Positions 1 through 4,821 of a stretch of DNA of 7,316 bases are shown piece after piece. Each line of letters begins with the position of its first letter. Within the stretch, counting starts at the first letter, position 1. Origin of the DNA: Melioribacteraceae bacterium (GTDB lineage: Bacteria; Bacteroidota; Ignavibacteria; Ignavibacteriales; Melioribacteraceae); the NCBI GenBank assembly GCA_015486905.1, contig WFQV01000091.1, positions 1 through 7,316 on the forward strand, read 5' to 3'. The notes below the pieces were generated by a model. That model searched no databases. It was not told where the DNA came from and was given only the letters and a program-made list of their open reading frames with translations. The position numbers and the translations under genes are program-made.

Positions 1-651
1 AAAGAATCCGTGCCGGACGTAATGGTAAGACTTTTGACTAAAGCCGGCTACAAAATAATTTACCCGGAAAGATTGGAAAATCTTTGTTGTGGAATGCCCT
101 TTGCCAGCAAGGGACTTGTAAAACAAGCAAAGAAGAAAAGTGACGAGCTTTACAATGCGCTCGTAAAAGCGTCGGAGAATGGTAAGTACCCAGTTGTTTA
201 CGATATGAGCCCCTGTTCGAAAACTTCGAAAGAAGACTTCTCTGCAAGGAAGAATAACAAAATCACCGTTTACGATTCGGTTGACTTTGCGTACGACTTT
301 CTATTAAACGAATTGGAAATTAAAAAATTGAACGAGACGGTGGCGATTTTCCCGGTTTGTAGTGTTGTTAAAATGGGTACCGAAGAAAAACTGAAAAAAA
401 TAGCCGAAGCATGTGCGAGGGAAGTAGTGACGCCCGAAGAAAATGTCTGCTGTGGTTTTGCAGGGGACAGGGGATTCACCTATCCCGAGCTAAATGCATC
501 CGCATTGAAAAATTTAAAATCAGCTTTACCTTCGAATGTGAAGGAAGGTTACTCCTCAAGCCGTACATGTGAAATTGGTCTTTCTCTCCATTCGGGAATT
601 GAGTATAAGTCTATTTTATTCCTTCTCGACAGAGCAAGCACGGCAAAATAA
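1..651 (+). CDS. C-terminal part of FAD/Fe-S oxidoreductase (GlcD-GlcF fusion, D-lactate dehydrogenase-like), partial at the left edge
   Basis: The reading frame is open from base 1, so the gene begins outside the window; the first in-frame GTG (10) is not a credible start. About 216 residues are visible. They contain the cysteine-rich CCG domain typical of GlcF/HdrB-type subunits: ENLCCGMP (CCG codons at 85-93), an SPC cysteine further on, then FPVC, NVCCGFAGDRG and a final SRTCEIGLS. The stretch from CCGFAGDRG through PELNASAL to EIGLSLHSG resembles the extreme C terminus of long (about 940 aa) FAD-linked oxidases that carry an FAD domain, 4Fe-4S motifs and CCG domains on one chain. Members oxidise D-lactate or related 2-hydroxyacids and pass electrons to the respiratory chain. 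The substrate cannot be told from this fragment. It ends with a tandem TAA TAA. No terminator hairpin is obvious just after the stop. Confidence 0.85.
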   Translation, partial: KESVPDVMVRLLTKAGYKIIYPERLENLCCGMPFASKGLVKQAKKKSDELYNALVKASENGKYPVVYDMSPCSKTSKEDFSARKNNKITVYDSVDFAYDFLLNELEIKKLNETVAIFPVCSVVKMGTEEKLKKIAEACAREVVTPEENVCCGFAGDRGFTYPELNASALKNLKSALPSNVKEGYSSSRTCEIGLSLHSGIEYKSILFLLDRASTAK

Positions 652-717
652 TAAACGGGTTTTGTTTTTCATCCTCATTCTGCTGGACCAAGCAATCTAC
701 ACTATGAAAATCAAACA

Positions 718-749
718 ATCCAGCTCTCCACCCATCCAATAATGCAAGA
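718..749. repeat. Degenerate tandem repeat, 4 x 8 bp, ATCCA-type unit
   Basis: Four successive octamers: ATCCAGCT, CTCCACCC, ATCCAATA, ATGCAAGA. The unit is diverged but the 8-bp register is kept. The same type of unit recurs at 1288-1323 and 7281-7312. Confidence 0.45.
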
Positions 750-854
750 ACAAAAGTAAAGAAAAATAACTCCACGATGCCGAAGGTATCGAAGTAGAGA
801 ATTGAATTGTTCAAAAAAAGGTGGAGCAAGAAGATTGCTACACCACGAGAAATG

Positions 855-938
855 TGGCTAAAGCCATTTATATATCTGTCTGTTTTTCAGCCGTTTGCTG
901 AAGCAAACGGTAATGTGACTGAATTCAATTTCAATGTT
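855..938 (+). repeat. Left arm of composite palindromic element: small hairpin, T-rich linker, large hairpin, TTTCAATGTT tail
   Basis: The arm begins with a small hairpin TGGC-TAAA-GCCA (855-866), then a 24-nt T-rich linker. A perfect larger hairpin follows at 891-910 (stem CCGTTTGC/GCAAACGG, apex TGAA), then a tail ending in TTTCAATGTT at 929-938. The same order occurs in reverse complement at 978-1054, so the two arms form an imperfect inverted repeat of about 200 bp. The architecture resembles paired REP/BIME elements. That family assignment is inference; the hairpins and pairing are read directly. Confidence 0.7.
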
Positions 939-977
939 TGCCGAAAAATAAACAGCCATTTAATAAAAATTAATTAG

Positions 978-1054
978 AACATTGAAAGCACAGCATTGCC
1001 GTCGGATTCATCCGACGGCAGGAAAAGACAAATAAACTTAACGGGCTTTAGCCC
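978..1054 (-). repeat. Right arm of composite palindromic element, inverted copy of 855-938
   Basis: Read on the minus strand it begins with the small hairpin GGGC-TAAA-GCCC (1054-1043), then a 22-nt T-rich linker. A perfect 11-bp-stem hairpin follows (1020-997), equivalently TGCCGTCGGA/TCCGACGGCA with apex TGAA, then a tail ending in TTTCAATGTT (987-978). Compared with the left arm, the inner stem of the large hairpin differs at three pairs and each change is matched on the other side, so pairing is kept while sequence drifts. Confidence 0.7.
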
Positions 1055-1126
1055 CATTATTTGAACTTTGAATGAAAACAGAATTCGGGATAAAGGTTTT
1101 ATTTAAATTTTTCTGTTGGGGCGGGA

Positions 1127-1191
1127 AAACCAGTGAACCGGTTTGGGTTGTACGAGATTTGTTCTTCTTTCCTCACGACTGAAATCGTGGG
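1127..1191 (+). repeat. Third, more diverged copy of the two-hairpin unit
   Basis: A hairpin at 1127-1144 (AAACC...GGTTT with one A/C mismatch and apex TGAA) is followed by a T-rich linker (1145-1171). A second hairpin lies at 1172-1191 (arms CACGAC and ATCGTG, one C/A mismatch, apex TGAA). Order, spacing and apex match 855-910, but the conserved tail is not clearly present. Both mismatches lie near the apex, which may be decay or a protein-recognised irregularity. Confidence 0.5.
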
Positions 1192-1287
1192 TTAACGAAA
1201 TGAGAATTTAGGTTGTAATGAATAGTAGGGCTTTACTTAAATGCCTATCTGTGTAAATGAAATTAAAAACCAAATATTCCATTCACA

Positions 1288-1323
1288 ATCCAACTATCCA
1301 TTCATGCAACCATCCAAACAACC
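1288..1323. repeat. Degenerate tandem repeat, 4 x 8 bp plus 4, ATCCAAC-type unit
   Basis: Octamers ATCCAACT, ATCCATTC, ATGCAACC and ATCCAAAC follow one another, with a half unit AACC after them. An ATGCAA variant also occurs in the 718-749 tract. The 8-bp step would shift any reading frame, which argues against coding. Confidence 0.55.
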
Positions 1324-1340
1324 GGTTTTATTCGGCATGC

Positions 1341-1368
1341 ATCTTGCCACGTCGCCCCGCAATGACAA
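1341..1368 (-). repeat. Fragment of the dispersed GTCATTGCG...CGACGTGGCAA repeat
   Basis: Read on the minus strand, GTCATTGCGGGGCGACGTGG (1366-1347), running on to CAAGAT at 1341, matches my memory of a palindromic intergenic repeat seen in many bacterial phyla, in which a GTCATTGCGAG block and a CGACGTGGCAAT block flank a variable centre. Here the centre is reduced to GGGG. It is followed on the plus strand by a short 7-bp repeat, ATTCTTC twice then ATTA (1370-1387). Confidence 0.5.
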
Positions 1369-1390
1369 AATTCTTCATTCTTCATTACGG

Positions 1391-1450
1391 TTTATCAACT
1401 TGATTGTAATGCCAAATCATGTTTGGGGGGTAAGAATTGGAAAGACTTAA
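1391..1450 (+). pseudogene. Remnant of an IS200/REP-associated Y1 tyrosine transposase
   Basis: The last 19 codons of a short open frame (1241-1450) read FINLIVMPNHVWGVRIGKT. VMPNHVHG is the hallmark HUH metal-binding motif of Y1 transposases of the IS200 and REP-associated (RAYT) families. Here the second histidine is tryptophan (TGG), which would disable the site, and no catalytic tyrosine helix follows before the TAA. Upstream the frame is repeat sequence, not protein-like. The fragment is short, so a chance match is possible, but it sits next to REP-like hairpins, which is where such genes are expected. Confidence 0.5.
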
Positions 1451-1458
1451 GTAATCCG

Positions 1459-1485
1459 TAGAGACACCCTTGGCGGGTGTCTCTA
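1459..1485. repeat. Perfect hairpin TAGAGACACCC / GGGTGTCTCTA
   Basis: An 11-bp perfect stem with a 5-nt loop TTGGC lies 17 bp beyond the stop of the minus-strand aldehyde dehydrogenase gene. The GTAGAGAC...GTCTCTA form recalls a dispersed palindrome common in Bacteroidota-type genomes. On the minus strand no T-run follows, so it is at best a weak terminator for that gene. On the plus strand TATTATT follows. The stem is GC-rich enough to protect an mRNA 3' end. Confidence 0.6.
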
Positions 1486-1501
1486 TTATTGAAAATAATG
1501 G

Positions 1502-3034
1502 TTAAATATCGAATTTAATACCCTGTGCAAGGGGCATTTCCGTTCCGTAGTTAATGGTGTTGGTTTGCCTTCTCATATAGGCTTTCCAAGCGTCCGAACC
1601 GGATTCTCTTCCTCCGCCGGTTTGTTTTTCACCGCCGAAAGCTCCGCCTATTTCAGCGCCGGAAGTCCCGATGTTCACATTTGCAATACCGCAGTCAGAG
1701 CCCCATGCCGAGAGGAATTCCTCTTCTTCGCGCAAATCATTTGTGAAAATCGAAGAAGATAATCCTTGCACTACGTCATTTTGAATTTGAATTGCTTTGC
1801 TCACATCCCCCGAATATTTAATTAAATAAAGAATGGGAGCGAAAGTTTCTTCCTGAACTATGCTGTAGTGATTTTCCGCTTCAACCAAAGTCGGTACAAC
1901 GTAACAACCGGATTCGTATCCTTCGCCTTCGAGGACTTCACCGCCGTAAATGATTTTTCCGCCTTCTTCCTGAACTTGTTTAAGTGCGCTCTTGTACATT
2001 GCAACCGCAGCTTTATCTACCAACGGACCAACGTGATTACTCTCGTCCATTGGTGTGCCGATTTTCAAACTTTTGTAAGCGTTAATTAAAGATTCTTTTA
2101 CTTTATCGTAAACGTCCTCGTGAATAATTAAACGTCTCGTGGTTGTGCATCTTTGACCTGCAGTCCCTACGGCACCGAAAACGATTGCCGGAATTGCAAG
2201 TTTCATATCAGCGCTTGGAGTTATGATGATTGCGTTGTTCCCGCCAAGTTCCAATATTGTTCTGCCGAAACGACCGGCAACAACTTCGGCTGCGTGATTG
2301 CCGACGCCGATAGAGCCTGTAATGGAAATCAAAGGTATTCTTTTATCGTGCAATAATTTTTCTCCGATGCTTGAACCGCGTCCGATGACTAAAGAGAACA
2401 ATCCTTCGGGCAGATTATTTTCTTTAATTACATTGCCTATTATTTTCTGAACGGCAATTGCGGTTAAAGGTACTTTGGACGATGGTTTCCAAAGGTTTGC
2501 ATCGCCTGCAACGGTTGCAATCATTGCGTTCCAAGACCATACGGCAACGGGGAAGTTAAACGCTGTAATAATTCCTACAACACCCAGCGGGTGGTATTGA
2601 TCGTACATCCTGTGTTTCGGCCTCTCCGAATGCATTGTAAAGCCGTAAAGCATTCTGGATTGCCCGACAGCAAAGTCGCAGATATCAATCATTTCTTGAA
2701 CTTCGCCCCAGCCTTCCTGGAGGGATTTTCCCATTTCGTAGGAGACCAAGCGTCCGAGAGCATCTTTCTTAGCGCGCAAAGCGTGACCTATTTGACGAAC
2801 AATCTCGCCCCTTTTGGGTGCGGGAACTTTACGCCATTCTAAAAATGCTTGATGAGCTTGGGTTACTATTTTATCGTAGTCTTCTTCCGATGCTAAATAG
2901 ACAGAGGCAATCACTTTGCCGTCAACGGGAGATTTTACTTTAATTTCTCCGGCTTCGGTCGATTGAGTCCAATTTAATCCGGTCGAGCCGCCGAAATTTT
3001 TTTCTTCGATTCCTAATTCATTTAAAAAGTCCAT
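1502..3034 (-). CDS. ALDH7-family aldehyde dehydrogenase (alpha-aminoadipate semialdehyde / piperideine-6-carboxylate dehydrogenase)
   Basis: A full-length 510-residue aldehyde dehydrogenase. Visible landmarks are the catalytic asparagine in TAFNFP (N160), the cofactor-binding WKPS lysine (K183), SITGS (237-241), the general base in LELGG (E262), the catalytic cysteine in GQRCTT (C296) and EETFAP (395-400). The pattern ITAFNFPVAVWSWNA and the C-terminal GAEIGGAFGGEKQTGGG with SGSDAWKAYMRR are typical of the ALDH7 (antiquitin, AmaB) subfamily, which oxidises alpha-aminoadipate semialdehyde, in equilibrium with piperideine-6-carboxylate, to alpha-aminoadipate using NAD(P)+. The upstream neighbour on the same strand makes exactly this semialdehyde, which supports the assignment. 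The ATG at 3034 has an AGAGGA ribosome site 8 nt upstream. Cytosolic; no signal peptide. A broader aldehyde range is possible, since ALDH7 enzymes also act on betaine aldehyde and lipid aldehydes. Confidence 0.93.
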   Translation of the reverse strand: MDFLNELGIEEKNFGGSTGLNWTQSTEAGEIKVKSPVDGKVIASVYLASEEDYDKIVTQAHQAFLEWRKVPAPKRGEIVRQIGHALRAKKDALGRLVSYEMGKSLQEGWGEVQEMIDICDFAVGQSRMLYGFTMHSERPKHRMYDQYHPLGVVGIITAFNFPVAVWSWNAMIATVAGDANLWKPSSKVPLTAIAVQKIIGNVIKENNLPEGLFSLVIGRGSSIGEKLLHDKRIPLISITGSIGVGNHAAEVVAGRFGRTILELGGNNAIIITPSADMKLAIPAIVFGAVGTAGQRCTTTRRLIIHEDVYDKVKESLINAYKSLKIGTPMDESNHVGPLVDKAAVAMYKSALKQVQEEGGKIIYGGEVLEGEGYESGCYVVPTLVEAENHYSIVQEETFAPILYLIKYSGDVSKAIQIQNDVVQGLSSSIFTNDLREEEEFLSAWGSDCGIANVNIGTSGAEIGGAFGGEKQTGGGRESGSDAWKAYMRRQTNTINYGTEMPLAQGIKFDI

Positions 3035-3042
3035 TTTATAAT

Positions 3043-3048
3043 TCCTCT
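3043..3048 (-). promoter_or_regulatory. Ribosome binding site of the aldehyde dehydrogenase gene
   Basis: AGAGGA on the minus strand, 8 nt before the ATG at 3034, supports that start. The region upstream (3050-3180) is extremely A/T-rich with many AATTAAA-like words. I could not choose one promoter with confidence. Confidence 0.6.
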
Positions 3049-3194
3049 GTTTTTTTACTAATAAAAAAATATTACAATTAAAAATTAATTATTAAAATTA
3101 AAAAACTAATCTAATGTTTTTTGCCGAAATATTTAGTTTAATTGAACAATAATAAAAATTCTTTTGTTACCAATTATTTTAGGTTGTAGATTTT

Positions 3195-3232
3195 AAAAGC
3201 AAAGCAACACCGAAAGATGTTGCTTCGCTTTT
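3195..3232 (-). terminator. Rho-independent terminator of the saccharopine dehydrogenase gene, probably bidirectional
   Basis: Arms of 15 nt (3195-3209 and 3218-3232) pair with a single mismatch around an 8-nt loop. On the minus strand the hairpin starts 28 nt after the stop codon at 3260 and its 3' arm ends in CTTTT. Because the outer stem is AAAAGC/GCTTTT, both strands show a GC-containing stem ending in Ts. It separates the saccharopine and aldehyde dehydrogenase genes, suggesting two transcription units or partial read-through. Confidence 0.7.
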
Positions 3233-3259
3233 AATATTGCTTTTATCGAATAATCCTAT

Positions 3260-4600
3260 TTAATTTATAACCGGTTCTTTAACTTTCACCGTATCCTTCA
3301 TTTGAATACCGAGATGTTTCAGCTCGTCCAAAACAGGCAAGTAAATTTCAGGATAAACCGGAATCTTTACTCCCTTTAATCCGATTTTATTTTGGAGAAC
3401 CAAATGCGTCGCAATAGCCGCCGGCAGGCTGACGGTCCTTGCCATTGAAGAATCCCCGCCCGGGATGCCGAAATCAATTAGCAGGGAAGTGATTTCTTCG
3501 GTTGTACCGTTAGGGTATTCTGCTTCGAATTGATGTTGAAGAATAATCATATCGCGTTCGTTTTTTTTGTACGGCATCTTTTCCAACATCCTTGTTGCAA
3601 GGATATCCAAATAATTGTAATCTTTCGTATTCGGTTTTTGGTCGGAGAAAAGCCCTAACCATTCAAGGCGGTCAAGTATTTCCGAGTTCGAATCGATGTT
3701 CAAATATTTTGCCGTATTTTCGCGTACGTTTTCATCGCTTCCGTGATTAACCAAATTTGCCGTTACTTGAGCAAACGATTTGTCTTTCAATTCCGGTCTT
3801 TCGGTATCGTCCAAATATCCCATTTTGGAAATAGCCGAAAGTGTTTCGCTCCAGCCTACATTTCTAAATGTACCGCGGAAGATTGTTTTTGCATCGTCGA
3901 GATGGTAAAGGTCTTTGTAAATTAAAGAATTTCTGTTGGGGTAAACTTCTAATTTACCGAGAGAATCAACTTCTTTGTACCAATGATGATTAAAGAGATC
4001 TTTACTGTCGATTTGAATTACCTTACCATCCTTGAGATATTGAGCATTGTTTCTGCCGGCCATTACAACACCTCTGGGGCTCCAAGAAAATTTGTAGCCG
4101 TAGGGATTGTCGTTTGCCTCCGGTGCCGGTAGTCCGCCGCAAATGGATTCGAACGAAGTGATTTTACCGCCACGTCGTTTAACGCTGTCAATAATTTTCA
4201 TTGCGGACATGTGGTCGATGCCCGGGTCAAGCCCGATTTCGTTCAAGAATAATAAGCCTTTAGCCTCTGCGGCATCGTTCAGCTCTTTCATTTGCGGGCT
4301 TACGTAAGAAGTTGTGATTAAATTCGTTTTGCCTTCAAGGCAATAATTTGCTACTTTTACATGATAGGTGTAAGGTAACAGACTAATGGCAACGTCTGCA
4401 TCGGCGACTAATTTTGCCAGGTTTTTGTCGTCGTCAACGTTTAATTGAATCGCTTTGCCGTGCAGATGACCATTAACCAAAGCCTCGGCTTTACTAACGG
4501 TTCTCGTGGCTATTGTCAATTCAATTTCGGGTTTGTTTAGCAGGTAGTCAACCAATGGTTTGGTAACCAACCCGGCTCCTAAGAGGAGGACGTTTTTCAT
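3260..4600 (-). CDS. LYS9-like saccharopine dehydrogenase (saccharopine to glutamate and alpha-aminoadipate semialdehyde)
   Basis: A 446-residue protein. The N terminus is a Rossmann NAD(P) fold with VLLLGAGLVTKP (4-15) and ATRT (31-34) after the second strand. It is followed by SLLPYTYH (73-80), TTSYVSP (96-102), LNEIGLDPGIDHM (119-131) and GGLPAPEANDNPYGYKFSWSP (155-175), which are signature segments of LYS9 / the SDH half of AASS. The reaction oxidatively splits saccharopine into L-glutamate and alpha-aminoadipate semialdehyde. The next gene downstream would use the semialdehyde, so I infer lysine degradation rather than fungal-style synthesis. No lysine-ketoglutarate reductase domain is fused: the length fits SDH alone. 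The start was set at the ATG at 4600, with GGAGAG 7 nt upstream and the Rossmann strand right after it. An in-frame TTG at 4615 would overlap that ribosome site and is less likely. Confidence 0.9.
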   Translation of the reverse strand: MKNVLLLGAGLVTKPLVDYLLNKPEIELTIATRTVSKAEALVNGHLHGKAIQLNVDDDKNLAKLVADADVAISLLPYTYHVKVANYCLEGKTNLITTSYVSPQMKELNDAAEAKGLLFLNEIGLDPGIDHMSAMKIIDSVKRRGGKITSFESICGGLPAPEANDNPYGYKFSWSPRGVVMAGRNNAQYLKDGKVIQIDSKDLFNHHWYKEVDSLGKLEVYPNRNSLIYKDLYHLDDAKTIFRGTFRNVGWSETLSAISKMGYLDDTERPELKDKSFAQVTANLVNHGSDENVRENTAKYLNIDSNSEILDRLEWLGLFSDQKPNTKDYNYLDILATRMLEKMPYKKNERDMIILQHQFEAEYPNGTTEEITSLLIDFGIPGGDSSMARTVSLPAAIATHLVLQNKIGLKGVKIPVYPEIYLPVLDELKHLGIQMKDTVKVKEPVIN

Positions 4601-4607
4601 TTTTTTT

Positions 4608-4613
4608 CTCTCC
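4608..4613 (-). promoter_or_regulatory. Ribosome binding site of the saccharopine dehydrogenase gene
   Basis: GGAGAG on the minus strand, followed by seven A residues and then ATG at 4600. It decides the start: the alternative TTG at 4615 overlaps the first base of this motif and would have no ribosome site of its own at the usual distance. Confidence 0.65.
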
Positions 4614-4696
4614 AATTAATATGTTGTGTTTTTCATTTGTATTATCGTACGGGGTGTTAAACTCTTTAGCCCTTTTTCGCTTTACCGACAATAGGC

Positions 4697-4713
4697 GCTC
4701 AACTATGTTGAGC
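4697..4713. promoter_or_regulatory. 17-bp perfect dyad in the divergent intergenic region, possible operator
   Basis: GCTCAAC-TAT-GTTGAGC, 7-bp perfect arms with a 3-bp centre, lies 97-113 bp before the saccharopine gene start and 109-125 bp before the rsmI start. Size and symmetry fit the binding site of a dimeric transcription factor. No T-run follows, so a terminator is unlikely. Which gene it serves is unknown; the lysine catabolic gene is the more plausible target. Confidence 0.4.
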
Positions 4714-4773
4714 ATTGTATTATTTGTTTTTTGCATCAAGATTAATTTGTCTGCAAACTTTTTATTTTTAACT

Positions 4774-4801
4774 TTGACTAAATAAATATTTTCAATAATA
4801 C
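4774..4801 (+). promoter_or_regulatory. Weak candidate promoter for rsmI
   Basis: TTGACT (4774-4779) resembles a -35 box and is followed 16 nt later by TAATAC (4796-4801), a poor -10 box. This would start transcription only about 15 nt before the rsmI ATG. No Shine-Dalgarno sequence is visible there: the 20 nt before the ATG are A-rich, which fits a short-leader or A-rich initiation mode. Confidence 0.25.
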
Positions 4802-4821
4802 AAGTCAACAAAAAAATTACA

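Larger units (their letters stand above)
652..1501. other. 850-bp gene-free region rich in palindromes, tandem repeats and transposase debris
   Basis: No convincing intact gene lies here on either strand. Short open frames exist (for example 611-829 minus, 1241-1450 plus) but run through repeats and have no domain structure apart from the transposase-like tail noted separately. In order the region holds a period-8 tract (718-749), a hairpin-rich inverted repeat (855-1054) with a further diverged copy (1127-1191), a second period-8 tract (1288-1323), a GTCATTGCG-type repeat (1341-1368), a transposase remnant (1391-1450) and a GAGACACCC hairpin (1459-1485). I see nothing recognisable in 750-854 and 1192-1287. 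The region probably accumulated small mobile or slippage-generated elements between two unrelated transcription units. Confidence 0.75.

Noticed and set aside
611..829. 72-codon minus-strand open frame with a hydrophobic stretch
   Set aside because: It overlaps the end of the oxidoreductase gene and runs through the period-8 tract; the hydrophobic part comes from A/T-rich DNA, with no ribosome site or recognisable domain.
855..1191. CRISPR array or integron attC array
   Set aside because: Hairpins are not identical repeats, spacing is irregular and orientation changes. No Cas or integrase genes, no GTTRRRY/RYYYAAC pairs at consistent places, and no cassettes between them.
3035..3259. Lysine riboswitch upstream of a lysine-catabolic gene
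   Set aside because: The leader is nearly all A/T with only one terminator-like hairpin belonging to the gene before it; none of the multi-helix architecture of the L-box is visible.
4548..4811. 87-codon minus-strand frame upstream of the saccharopine dehydrogenase gene
   Set aside because: It overlaps the start and ribosome site of that gene in another frame, crosses the dyad at 4697-4713 and has no domain signal.
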